Source: Megaustenia siamemsis (taxonomy: Eukaryota > Mollusca > Gastropoda > Stylommatophora > Ariophantidae). Taken from it: a DNA stretch of 64,000 nt. Shown here piece by piece: positions 1-10,298 of this stretch. The position numbers were made by a program, and so were the translations under genes. How positions within the stretch are numbered: position 1 is the stretch's first letter; each line of letters opens with the position of its first letter. The DNA lies in contig JAVIAB010000024.1 in assembly GCA_032433765.1 (NCBI GenBank), positions 12,483,959 to 12,547,958 of the forward strand, in the 5' to 3' direction. The notes below the pieces were generated by a model, which searched no databases, was not told where the DNA came from, and was given only the letters and a program-made list of their open reading frames with translations.

Positions 1-697
1 TCTATTGATGTGTTTCTCGTTTGGCCCATCATTTGATATTTTTTAGACATTTAAAATAAATCTTGGCGTACCACCTAACCCTTGCAGCTACGAGAGTCCT
101 AACTGTGGCCAAGGGAGAGACGAGAATAACCACTGTTATGTGTCATGTATGTGATTTAAGGTGGATAACGTTGAGGAATAGAGGTGTAAACCGAGAAAGG
201 ACTGTCACAGTTGAGAGAAAACAAGTCAAGGAAATCAGCCACGCATTTCTTGAAAAGGGTTTAACTATGATATAAAAGTGTGGGGTCATACATTCAATGT
301 GACAAGCGTGATGAAAGACGGGTATCACAAGTGAGTAACAAAACAATTAAACGCCAGCAAATCGGAATGTTTGCACAATGTATGTGTGCAACAAGGCAAC
401 CCAGCGAGCTAAGGAAATGAACAAATACATAATGTGGACTTTGAGACTGAGTAAAACACTCTGGATTAGAATATACAATTATTCTACTGATAACATTCTC
501 CGGACATACGAGCCCAAATGTCACACATTCACAGGAGACGACTATCACGTTTTTCAAAAAAATTCCTAAATTCCTTCATGCAGCTAATTCAACAAAACTT
601 ACAATCTGTTTCTTGCCAAAAATGGAAGAGTTTGAGTTTCCCAAGGAAATTGATCACTCTCGAGATATGTGGCACCATCAACACATAGAAGTAGGCA

Positions 698-778
698 ATA
701 AGAGTAACCATACAGCTGAGGTGTTTCAGATGTAATAGGATGGGGGACACAGCCAGGAATTGCCTGGAACCAAGGTAG
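698..778 (+). pseudogene. Retroelement ORF1 zinc-knuckle fragment
   Basis: One frame encodes a decayed CCHC knuckle, CFRCNRMGDTARNC. The spacing C-x2-C-x4-[H]-x4-C is kept, but the His is Asp. The preceding 'IRVTIQLR' resembles the run-in to the knuckle in ORF1 of I/Nimbus-type LINEs. Upstream the frame is broken by stops. Confidence 0.5.
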
Positions 779-849
779 GTCTCCAGTACAAACACAACTT
801 GATATCCAAAGTCTGTAAACAGGTAAAGCGTTTAGGCCATCAGGCAAGC

Positions 850-1232
850 TTCGATGTGTGCAGAAATAGCAATCTTCGATGTACAGGAAATAGCAATTTT
901 AGATGTGTACAGGAAATAACAATCTTCAATGTGTACAGAAATAACAATCTTCGATGTGTACAGAAATAACAATCTTCGATGTGTACAGAAATAACAATCT
1001 TCGATGTGTACAGAAATAACAATCTTCGATGTGTACAGGAAATAGCAATCTTCGATGTGTACAGAAAATAGCAATCTTAGATGTGTACAGGAAATAACAA
1101 TCTTCGATGTGTACAGGAAATAGCAATATTCGATGTGTACAGAAATAACAATCTTCGATGTGTACAGAAATAACAATCTTCGATGTGTACAGAAATAACA
1201 ATCTTCAATTTGTACAGAAATAACAAGCTTGA
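850..1232. repeat. 25-base minisatellite
   Basis: About 15 imperfect copies with core 'aatcttcgatgtgtacag' followed by 'aaataac'. Minus-strand ORFs across it are by-products of the repeat. Confidence 0.9.
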
Positions 1233-1665
1233 AATAACCAATAACCAGCAGAAAGCGTAAGATCCACGTCAATAAAAGCACCTCAGGAAAACAAATTAAA
1301 ATAGAAGGCATACCGACAATATAACAACACATATAGGTACTAAAATAGGTATAATAACCAGAAATAGGACCAGGGATATAATAAAGGAAGTTCGTGGTAG
1401 AAGAAGCAGAATGAACATCATTACTTCACAAACGGTATAAGAGAGCAGAGATACGGAAACAAGAAGAGAATGAGATTTGATGAAAAGAGAAGACATAATT
1501 TTACCAACAAATAAACACTTACCAACAATAAACAAGGAGTTAATTTTTAAAGAATAAGTAAAACAAAACAACGAGCTGTTTACACTAACGCAAGACGTTC
1601 AAATGTGTTTTGTCCGTTGCTTGGGAAACGCTTTAACAATGCTATTTGTTTTATTTTTTTAGGGG

Positions 1666-2597
1666 TATTACTTCCTTGCACTAACTCATTTTATCATTTC
1701 TCCCTAGCACTAACTCATTTATCATTTCTCCCTTGCACTAACACATTTTGTCATTTCTCCCTTACACTAACACATTTTGTAACTTCTCCCTTGCACTAAC
1801 ACATTTTGTCATTTCTCCCTTGCACTAACTCATTTTATCATTTCTCCCTTGCACTAACACGTTTTTTTCATTTCTCCCTTGCACTAACACATTTTGTCAT
1901 TTCTTCCTTGCACTAACACGTTTTTTTCATTTCTCCCTTGCACTAACTCATTTTATCATTTCTCCCTTGCACTAACACATTTTGTCATTTCTCCCTTGCA
2001 CTAACTCATTTTATCATTTCTCCCTTGCACTAACTCATTTTATCATTTTCTCCCTTGCACTAACACATTTTGTCATTTCTCCCTTGCACTAACACGTTTT
2101 GTCATTTCTCCCTTGCACTAACACACTTTGTCATATCTCCCTTCCACTAACACGTTTTGTCATATCTCCCTTGCACTAACACGTTTTGTCATTTCTCCCT
2201 TGCACTAACACGTTTTGTCATTTCTCCCTTGCACTAACACGTTTTGTCATTTCTCCCTTGCACTAACACATTTTATCATTTCTCCCCTTCACTAACACAT
2301 TTTGTCATTTCTCTCTTACACTAACACGTTTTGTCATTTCTCCCTTGCACTAACACATTTTGTCATTTCTCACTTGCACTAACACATTTTGTCATTTCTC
2401 CCTTGCACTAACACATTTTGTCATGTCTCCCCTTCACTAGCACATTTTGTCATTTCTCCCTTGCACTAACACATTTTGTCATGTCTCCCCTTCACTAGCA
2501 CATTTTGTCATTTCTCTCTTGCACTAACACATTTTGTCATTTCTCCCATGCACTAACACATTTTGTCATTTCTCCCTTGCACTAGCACGTTTTGAGT
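1666..2597. repeat. 29-base minisatellite
   Basis: About 31 copies of a unit built on 'ctcccttgcactaacac' plus 'attttgtcattt'. Variants mix acacattttg, acacgttttg and actcatttta. Confidence 0.92.
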
Positions 2598-2629
2598 TGA
2601 GTCAAATGAAAACAGAGGAAATGATGAAT

Positions 2630-2800
2630 AGTACATGATGCGCAGAACTCCCTCAATGAGATAGAGTTGCTTGCACAGAGCAGAGGCAAATGGCGAGATT
2701 TGATCACATTTCTTTAGAAGGATTGAAAACTGCTAGAATACAAATTTAGATAAGAGACAGAGTATCTCGGTCTATACCTTATGGACAGGCTACGGCTCGA
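2630..2800 (+). mobile_element. LINE 3' end, GATA-tailed family
   Basis: Encodes the C-terminal motif NEIELLAQSRGKWRDLI (intact in related copies as NRDKWRDLI), then a 3' UTR ending 'ggctacggctcgaaagatc' and an ATAG tail. Matching copies lie at 56.5 and 56.9-57.2 kb. It is severely 5' truncated. Confidence 0.7.
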
Positions 2801-2803
2801 AAG

Positions 2804-2866
2804 ATCAATAGATAGATAGACAGACAGACAGACAGACGGACGAACGGGCGGACGGACGGACGGAGG

Positions 2867-2900
<34 letters not shown>

Positions 2901-2936
2901 GAGACAGACAGACAGACAGACAGATAGACAGACTGT
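2804..2936. repeat. GACA/GATA microsatellite grown from a LINE tail
   Basis: The ATAG tail of the preceding LINE end passes into a long impure GACA/GACG tract. Confidence 0.9.
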
Positions 2937-3599
2937 TAGTTACGCAGACCCGATTAAGAGCAGACCGTATAGGACACCTTTGAAAGAGAGAGGTATAGGG
3001 GATATGACACTCAAAGAAATACTATAGAAAGGCATGATCAAGAGAAGTACCTTAACATGTGCATTGCCAGTATTATTTGGAAAGAAAAAAAAATGACTAG
3101 GAGATATCGATGCGGCTATAGAATGGTGAAAAGATAAAAAATATCTCGAAATATATCAGTGATAGCATGGCTAGAAAAGAGCAACCACAAACTACTCATT
3201 GTCGACTGTCGAGAAATCATGATGGCCAAAAATGGGGAAAAAAACCAATCTCCAAAATCTGATGGCGAGACACTCAGATCGGGCAGATAAAAAATGTGAA
3301 CTGAGGAAGTGACCAACAGCAGAGCACGTACACACCATAATGATGACGTCTCTCGACTGTATTGTTGTGGGAAGCTCTGTTGCTAGGCAATGCAAATATA
3401 AACATAAACTAAGACTAGGAACTTGTCATGAAAGAAGCCTTAAAGGGGAGAACATTTAATCATTAGTAATGAAATAGACATATATAATGTAAACATTCTG
3501 GGCATCTTTGCGTACAGATGGGCTGAACAAGGTCATTTTGAGGCTCAATCTGGCAATACATTTATATATTCAGGCAAAAAAAATGAGGAAGATGCTATG
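2937..3599. other. Gene-free stretch, no clear feature
   Basis: AT-rich sequence with scattered short ORFs only. I see no splice-bounded exon, tRNA or recognisable transposon, apart from possible decayed LINE sequence near the right edge. Confidence 0.5.
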
Positions 3600-4070
3600 C
3601 AATCCATTGTTGACGTTAGAAACAAGAAAAAAGAGTTCTTAAATGTTATGTAGAACTAGTTTTAACATATAGATGTGAATCATGGGCAATAGGACAACAG
3701 ACAAGATAATCATTGGTGTCTGTAGAAATGTTGTTTTACAGAAGAATGTTGAGAATACCATAGACAGCAAATAAGAGTAACGAAAACTATCTGAAAGAGG
3801 TCAAAGCAAAAGAAGAGTTTTTTTTTTCCAATATTAAGAATAAACAATCATAATTTATTGCCCATGTATTGAGAATGGAACAGCTGGAATATATTGTAAC
3901 AACTGGGAAAATTGAGGGACGAAGAGATAGAGGAAAACAAAGAGAAAAATTACCAGACAGCTTAAGAGAATGGCTTGGCAGAAGGTCAACAACAGAAATA
4001 ATAAATAACTGTCGAGATCGAAAATTGTGGAGAGACATGATCACCTACGCCAGCAGGTACTTGATGATGA
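3600..4070 (+). mobile_element. LINE 3' end, subfamily B (decayed)
   Basis: Frameshifted RT C-terminal sequence. Recognisable pieces are 'TTGKIEGRRDRGK'-type sequence, 'LDSLREWL' and 'RDRKLWRDMIT', ending 'gtacttgatgatga'. Same family as the copies at 42.3, 52.6, 58.9 and 63.9 kb. Confidence 0.7.
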
Positions 4071-4125
4071 ACCAGGTACTCCAACTTTCCTCTTCTCATG
4101 ATGTGCCAGAAAAAAAATGCTGATT
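4068..4125 (-). mobile_element. Antisense LINE subfamily A scrap
   Basis: About 55 bases match the antisense of 'FFGHIMRRGKLEY' coding sequence. It abuts the sense subfamily B end, giving a head-on chimera of two LINE copies. Confidence 0.55.
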
Positions 4126-4702
4126 GCTTCTGTCTGAGTTCACAAACCGTGGTACACTTTGTTACTGGTTTCCCAAGTGTTGTCTACCCGTTAATGTTGG
4201 CAGATAACATCCAGTATACAACAGCATCTTCTCTAAATGGACGGGAAAAGTTGTGATCTCTGTAATGTCAAGCTTCACAGTTGTTCATTTGACACTTCAG
4301 GATTGTAATCTTCAATGAGCAATATGTCTTCTCATTTATCACAGCTGTCTTAAAAGTCTGTCTAAAAGTCTGTACTGTCTATTGTTTTTTGCAGACTTGG
4401 ATTGTTTCTTCCTCTTTTTTTCTTTCCATTTTCTCGGAATCTCTTTTTCACTCAGCCCTGATCAACGGAACCGTATTGCTTCATTTTCCGTTTCTTTCTT
4501 TTAGTATCATGATCGTCATGTTGTCTGGTTGTTCATTTACTGCTTGTACCGTCTCGCCGTTAATACCACCGCCATCTTCTCCGTGCATTTTCCCAATTCT
4601 CACGCGATTAAACAAAGAGATGATACGAATCGATAAATTAAAATATGGATTTTTTGTTTATTATGACAAAAAAATCGAGTTATCTTAATATCAATTACTC
4701 AC
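4126..4702. other. Gene-free stretch downstream of micro-exon 12
   Basis: Pyrimidine-rich around 4380-4480, otherwise AT-rich. No further micro-exon or polyadenylation context could be called with confidence. Confidence 0.4.
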
Positions 4703-4723
4703 TTTGCCTGCATATTTAGAAAC
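4703..4723 (-). CDS. Micro-exon 12 (21 bases)
   Basis: The acceptor is very strong (ACATGTTTTTTTCAG) and the donor is GTGAGT. In phase 0 it reads VSKYAGK; phase 1 has a stop. It is only 287 bases downstream of exon 11. The donor implies further exons below 4703 or outside the window, none of which I could identify. Confidence 0.52.
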
Positions 4724-5010
4724 CTGAAAAAAACATGTGTCGTTAGTTTGAACATGATATTTGCCACCAAAGTTATCCATCATTCATTCCTCAAAGCGAT
4801 GATCTCATAGACCGTCTACGAAGTGCTTATACAAAATAATTTATCAATCATCTGTTATTTTTTCAACTGTGAACATCCTTAGTGATGATTTATCAATGTT
4901 GTCATGGTATCGAGATAAGTTAAACGTGTAGAAAATACGTGTGTGATTTATTCACGTTTTGAGAAATTAGTTTTCATCGTCTACTCTACGTGATAGTTCA
5001 ACTAACTTAC

Positions 5011-5046
5011 CAATAATAGCTTAAACTCTTGCAGATTATCGTTAGC
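5011..5046 (-). CDS. Micro-exon 11 (36 bases)
   Basis: The acceptor is very strong (TTTTGTTTCTTCACAG) and the donor is GTAAGT. In phase 0 it reads ANDNLQEFKLLL. Phase 1 contains a stop. It is separated from exon 10 by 13.8 kb, so membership in the same transcript is less certain than for exons 1-10. Confidence 0.58.
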
Positions 5047-5094
5047 CTGTGAAGAAACAAAAAATATAAAAATAAAATTTAACAAGTTTGTATA

Positions 5095-5415
5095 TATCAA
5101 ATGTTCCACGTTTATATGTATGAAATGTACCACGTTTGTATGTATCAAATGTACCATGTTTGTATCTATCAAGTGTACCACGATTGTATGTATCAACTGT
5201 ACCAAATTAGTATGTATCAAATGTACAAAGTTCAAATGCACCAAGAAGTTTGTATGTATCCAATACATCAAGTTTGTATGTATCAAATGTACCAAGTTTG
5301 TATGTACCAAGTTTGTATCCATCAAATGTACCACATTTGTATAAACCATGTTTGTATGTACCAAGTTTGTATGTACCAAGTTTGTATGTACCAAGTTTGT
5401 ATGTATCAATTATGT
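5095..5415. repeat. 24-base (2 x 12) minisatellite
   Basis: Imperfect units of 'tttgtatgtatcaaatgtac' and the shorter 'tttgtatgtaccaag'. Both strands are open for up to about 130 codons because the unit length is a multiple of three. Confidence 0.88.
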
Positions 5416-5837
5416 TTGCTGACCTGTACCGATAATGACATGCCGGTGGTGTTGTAACTAGCTGACTCAACTGCTGACCTGAAGACTTGAGGTTCAAATG
5501 CCAGTTCAGACATCTCTTTTTATTTCCTACCTAAAACGATTCTGTGAGTCCACCAGCCACTTTAAATGTGTGATAAGATATATCTTGGAATGAAATACAC
5601 CGAAATATGGAGCTGGCGACTCACGTCATGAGGTGGAGACTTACCACATTTAAATCACTAACAATTCGGTGTGCCCGTCGGTTGTTGCCACAAGAGAAGT
5701 TTATCTCTTTGACATTAATATTGTGGCAAAATAATAGACCAACTTAACAGGCTACCTAAAGTTGCATTTGTGCATGAACAGACATTTTTTCTTGTTCACA
5801 TTTCCTAAATACGAATAACTACCTGGGACATACTATA

Positions 5838-6395
5838 ACAGTGGTGGAAAATGTAAAATTGAAATAAACAAAAGAATAGGTATGGCAAAAAGTAATTTTA
5901 ATGCCATGAAAAAATGTACTAACAACAAAGCAATTATCAGCAGGGCTGAAACTAAGAATGGCAAAATGTTACATCTTCTCAATATTCCTGTATGATGCAG
6001 AAACATGGACATTAGACAAGAAAACAGAACAGAAAATTGAAGCCTTTGAAATGTGGATTTATAGAAGAATAGGTAGAATTTGATGGAAAGAAAAGAAAAC
6101 AAACGATGAAGTTTTAAAACAACTAAAAATTAAAAGAGATCTACTAAACACAATTAGAACACGACACATGCAATTTTTGGGGCATGTTAAAAGACACAAC
6201 AGCCAACTAAAAGTAATATTGGAAGGGAAAATACAAGGTAAAAGAGGCAGAGGCAGACCATGACTAACATGGACAAGTAACATCAAAAGAGGGACAAGTC
6301 AACCTATGACAATCTGCACCATCATAGCAAGAGACAGAGTGGAATGGCGCTCCATGATAGCCAACCTTCGATGCGGAGACGGCACTCTATGATGA
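5838..6395 (+). mobile_element. LINE 3' end, family C
   Basis: RT C-terminal sequence with frameshifts: 'ETWTLDKKTEQKIEAFEMW', 'FLGHVKRHNSQLK', 'GKRGRGRP', then 'NLRCGDGTL' and stop. Same family as 22.6, 59.7-60.4 and 62.5-63.2 kb. Truncated 5' of the RT thumb. Confidence 0.8.
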
Positions 6396-6416
6396 AGATG
6401 CAAATTGCATTCTAGC

Positions 6417-6690
6417 CATACTTTAATCTTTAGTTGGGATTTTTATTTATGATTTCTCTCTGCGGCAACCACCCCCTTGTCTCAGCAGCGAGGCCCCGCT
6501 TGAAACGTCAATTACTCATCAACAGATAAATTATGAGTACCTCCGATGTCGGAGTTATCTGCCTGTGCGGCGAGGAACCCCTGTGCTTACGGCTGCCAGG
6601 AGGAAATGGATTAACACGGGAAATGCAATTCTTAGTCTCTAGGGACTTCGTCAGAGGTAAAAGCTGGTGAACGAAAAAAAAAATCTCTAT
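6417..6690 (+). mobile_element. SINE2, 5' truncated
   Basis: Matches the body of the SINE at 32.9-33.3 kb from 'gttgggatttttattt' through 'tctcagcagcgag' to 'agaggtaaaagctgg' and an A-rich end. The tRNA-like head is missing. It directly follows the family C LINE end. Confidence 0.75.
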
Positions 6691-6842
6691 TTCTATTATA
6701 CAGTCAGTGTTTATAAACACTAATCTGGTATGTGACATATTATGGTTGATAAGGATATTCCAAGTCGGCGACCTATGTTAAAATATATAGACTAGAATGG
6801 ATTAAATCACATAAAGCTGTGTCTATACAAGTAAATGAAAGA

Positions 6843-7025
6843 TCCCCTGTCACGCCAAATGGCGTATATGGGAATATGGTGTTAGTGACCATAATTTGTA
6901 TAGATCTTCGGCACATGATTTTTGGGGTAATGTAGTCGGTATTAACCCCTGCCGCTTTACTTTCCCAGAAAAAAAATATGGTACCTATTTAAGGCTGGGT
7001 GAACCCGGAAGCCGTCGGTTGGATA
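6843..7025 (-). mobile_element. SINE1 copy, head missing
   Basis: Antisense of the SINE1 body ('gtcacgccaaatggcg' to 'aagccgtcggttgga'). The tRNA-like promoter region is absent. Confidence 0.8.
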
Positions 7026-7084
7026 GTATGCATTTATGGACACAAACACAGAATAACATAGCAAGTTTTGTGAATGGAAATGTC

Positions 7085-7912
7085 TGTTATTAGGAAAGGT
7101 GTGGTGATGGAGGTGATAACAGTAACTGAATTGTAAGAATTATAATTCAAATAGAGGTGATAACAGTAACAGAATTGTAAGAATTATAATTGAGATGGAG
7201 GTGAAAGCAGTAACAAAATTGTACGAATTGTAATTCAAATAGAGGTGGTAACAGTAACAGATTTGTAAGAGTTATAATTCCGATGGAGGTAAAAGCAGTA
7301 ACAAAATTGTAAGAATTATAATTCAAAAAGAGGTGGTAACAGTAACAGAATTGTAAGAATTATAATTCAGATGGAGGTGATAATAGCAACATGATTGTAA
7401 GTAAAGTACAGAGCCCCGTCACGCCAAGTGGATTATAGGGAATATGGTGTTAGTGACCATAAATTTTAAAGACCTTCAGCACATGATCTTTGGGGTAATG
7501 TGGTCGGTATTACGCCCGTGCCGCTTTAAGTTCCCAGAACAAAATCCGGTACCCATTTAAGGCTGGGTGAACCTGGAAGCCGTCGGTTGGAATCGAACCC
7601 TACCTCTTGTCCTTTGTGTAACAGGATTGAAAGAATTATAATTCAGATGGAGGTTATAGCAGTAACAGGACTGTAAGAATTATAATTCAGATGGAGGTTA
7701 TAGCAGTAACAGGATTGTAAGAATTATAATTTAGATGGAGGTGATGACATTAACAGAATTGTAAGAATTATAATTTAGATGGAGGTGATAACGGTTATAG
7801 GAATTTAAGAATTATAATTTAGATGGAGGTGATAATAGTAATAGGAATTTATGAATTATAATTTAGATGGAGGTTATAACAGTAATAGGATTGTAAGTAT
7901 TATAATTTAGAC
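7085..7912. repeat. ~45-base minisatellite split by a SINE
   Basis: Units built on 'taacagaattgtaagaatta' plus 'taattcagatggaggtga'. The array is interrupted at 7408-7620 by a SINE1 copy and resumes after it. Confidence 0.88.
7408..7620 (-). mobile_element. SINE1 copy inside a minisatellite
   Basis: Antisense SINE1 body from 'gccccgtcacgccaagtgg' to 'acctcttgtcctttgt'. It ends within the tRNA-like head and is flanked on both sides by units of the same array. Confidence 0.85.
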
Positions 7913-8129
7913 ACATGAAAAGTAGCAAATTTTGAGTGAGTGAATTTTCCCAGTTGTTATTTGAAAAGGTGGGTGGAAGATAGTAACATTACTCGTCAAC
8001 ATATCCAGGAATTAGATTGATAAACAAACTCGGGGCAGGTAAAGTTTATGAGACATGGTGGCATTGTTTTGAAACAAGTTAAGGTCAACAAGTGTCAAAA
8101 TAGCGGCTTGTTTTGTACATTTTGACATA

Positions 8130-8945
8130 AGGTGTTATAATTAAGTTCAACCTCGCGGATATTTATTTGCTGCGAGATAACCGCGCGAGGTCAATGCCAA
8201 GAACGTATGCAAATGAGATGGGGGTATTTAAAATTATACCCACTAGGAACTACTAAGTTTCAAGTTAATTGAGAAGTAGAATCAGAATTAGAAATGAAAA
8301 CTAGACGAGTGTAATTCGGCTTCGGACGCAAAAACTGCCTAACGGCAAAAGTAGTATATTTCCACAAGTTAAAGTCGGTTAGAAAAGTCAGTTACAAAAG
8401 TCAGTTAGAAAAGTCAGTTAGAAAAGTCAGTTAGAAAAGTCAGTTAGAAAAGTCAGTTAGAAATGTCAGTTAGAAATGTCAGTTGGAAATGTCAGTTAGA
8501 AAAGTCAGTTAGAAAAGTCAGTTAGAAAAGTCAGTTAGAAAAGTCAGTTAGAAAAGTCAGTTAGAAAAGTCAGTTAGAAATGTCAGTTGGAAATGTCAGT
8601 TAGAAAAGTCAGTTAAGTTAAACGTCAGCAACTGTTAGTTGATCAAGAGAGCAAGAGAGAGCAAGAACAAATCAAGTTAAATTAGGCGCATAAAGAACAA
8701 GACCAATATAAACAAGTTAATAAGTCAGTCATTAATAACGTAGTTTATTTTGTAAAGTGTTCCCAGTTATATTCAGCAGTTTTGTGCTTCAGAGAACAAA
8801 TAGTAAGTAGATTAAATGTAACAGAATTGTAACGTAAGACAGTTGTTACTATAAGATATAATGTTGTATGTCACAGACAATAGGTATTAAGAGATGAATA
8901 AATAGATAACGGCGGTAGCCTAAGTGTTCTTCTCCAAAAAGAGAA
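8130..8945 (+). mobile_element. LTR-like promoter/polyA segment (tentative)
   Basis: The order of elements resembles a solo LTR: octamer ATGCAAAT near 8209, TATA-like 'gtatttaaaatta' near 8224, a transcribed-looking stretch, the 13-base repeat array, and AATAAA near 8898. Terminal TG/CA ends and a target-site duplication could not be fixed. It could instead be unrelated unique sequence. Confidence 0.3.
8373..8612. repeat. 13-base minisatellite
   Basis: About 18 copies of 'aaaagtcagttag', with a few 'aaatgtcagtt' variants. Confidence 0.93.
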
Positions 8946-8954
8946 AATGATTGA

Positions 8955-9215
8955 TAATTCAAGTCTTCTTCTACTTCTTCTTTTCTCTTTTCACTGATAC
9001 CTAAAAGGTGTCGTGGTTTATATCATTTGTCGTTCTTGTGCTGCTCTGACTGTCTGAATTAGTAACTTTCCTTTGTTGTTACATGTCTCTGTCAGTGCAT
9101 CTATCCATCTTCTTCTGGGTCTTCCTCTTGATCTTTTCCCATGCATTCTCGAGAAAAACGCCCTTGATGTGATTGGTGAGGATTCATTCTGACCAGGTGG
9201 CCAAATCATTTAAGT
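8955..9215 (-). mobile_element. LINE C-terminal fragment
   Basis: Minus frame 9018-9209 contains 'HGKRSRGRPRRRWIDALTE', the basic motif common near the C-terminus of LINE reverse transcriptases, and runs to a GAAGAAG-rich 3' tail. No catalytic RT motif remains. Confidence 0.7.
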
Positions 9216-9457
9216 TGTTGTTGTTCTATATATTAATAATTTAAGTACTACCACTAATTTAACAAGTGCCACTAGAATGATTCAATAAACTCGAATGAAC
9301 ATGATTTACACAGTCTGTGATTGTTGATTACGCCAAGAATTTGTTAAAACGTTTTGCCTGTGATCTATATGAATCCTGTATTATCAACATAGTTAGCAGT
9401 AGTTCAAACAAGATATAAGTAACAAACAAGCTTATTCCACCCTAACACACTCATTAC

Positions 9458-9620
9458 CTTCTTTTTTTTTCTTATATATGTCGCTAATAAATTCTGGTTT
9501 GAATGTCTCAACAAGGACCGTGGTAATAACTAATGTTGAGAATATAAAGGCCGCTAAAGCAGGAATGAGAATGCCTTTATATAGACCAAAGCGCACACAT
9601 TTTTTTATTTCCAATATCAT
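9458..9620 (-). CDS. Short ORF with one transmembrane segment
   Basis: From the ATG near 9617 the frame encodes a short basic N-terminus, then a hydrophobic stretch of about 22 residues (within GILIPALAAFIFSTLVITTV and a few more), then a polar tail ending in a lysine run. A GTAATG donor follows at 9457-9452 after GAAG. It could be the first exon of a type II membrane protein or a chance ORF. No homology is recognised and no downstream partner exon fits in frame. Confidence 0.25.
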
Positions 9621-9747
9621 GGGAGACAATAATATATTGTTGGCTATATTTCACCCCACTACTTGCCCCTGCTACCAGCTTTACCGCAGCACAGTAATTA
9701 TTTGCCTACTCCCTATATTATGCGAAGAGAATAATTTGGATATTCTG

Positions 9748-10230
9748 TGACAACGGGAAAAAAATCGAGAGTAAAAAAGACTTAAGAAAGCAGGGAAGAA
9801 TGAACTCACACATAATGAAATTAAATTTGTAGACGCGCTGAAACCTTAAATTTAGTATGTGCAAGTTCGTTCAGAATTTTCTTACAAAAAAATAAATAAA
9901 TAATAAAAAAAAAAATTAAAAAAAAAAACTGAAATGCACATTTTGAACGGTCGGTTGGTTGTTACAAATATCTTGGCCTGTGAAACTCACAAATAATTAC
10001 CAAGCAGAGATTACGATGTATTTCTATATCTAGTAAAAGAAACAATCTTTCTTTATCTATCTACCTGATATAAGGAACAAATGTGTGACATATGATTGAC
10101 GACGATTTATATATAAATAAGTGTCATATGAAATTTTTACTTCACCAATGTTGCGATACACATTTTTAACAACGGCAAACGTTTGTGAACGATCAGAGAA
10201 GTTGAAGATACCCAACCATTTGTTTGTTAT
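9748..10230. other. Mostly unique stretch, AT-rich
   Basis: Apart from the possible 28-base exon at 9810-9837, I see only A-runs (9890-9930) and low-complexity AT sequence. Confidence 0.45.
9810..9837 (-). CDS. Possible alternative micro-exon (28 bases)
   Basis: The acceptor is AAGGTTTCAG and the donor is GTGAGT. In phase 0 it encodes RVYKFNFIM plus one base (T). Joining it to the strong acceptor ending at 9745 would give TAA at once, so this could be an alternative 3' end of the micro-exon gene after exon 10. It does not fit in frame before exon 11. It is a speculative call. Confidence 0.3.
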
Positions 10231-10243
10231 TTACTCACCGGTG

Positions 10244-10298
<55 letters not shown>

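Noticed and set aside
1517..1575. GTAAGT donor near 1517 as a possible further micro-exon
   Set aside because: The only acceptor gives a 53-base exon with a stop in phase 0.
3869..4123. 84-codon ORF with basic residues as a host gene
   Set aside because: It is the C-terminal end of a LINE RT found in several other places.
9985..10045. GTGAGT site with a 33-base candidate exon
   Set aside because: Contains TAA in phase 0 and a poor acceptor.
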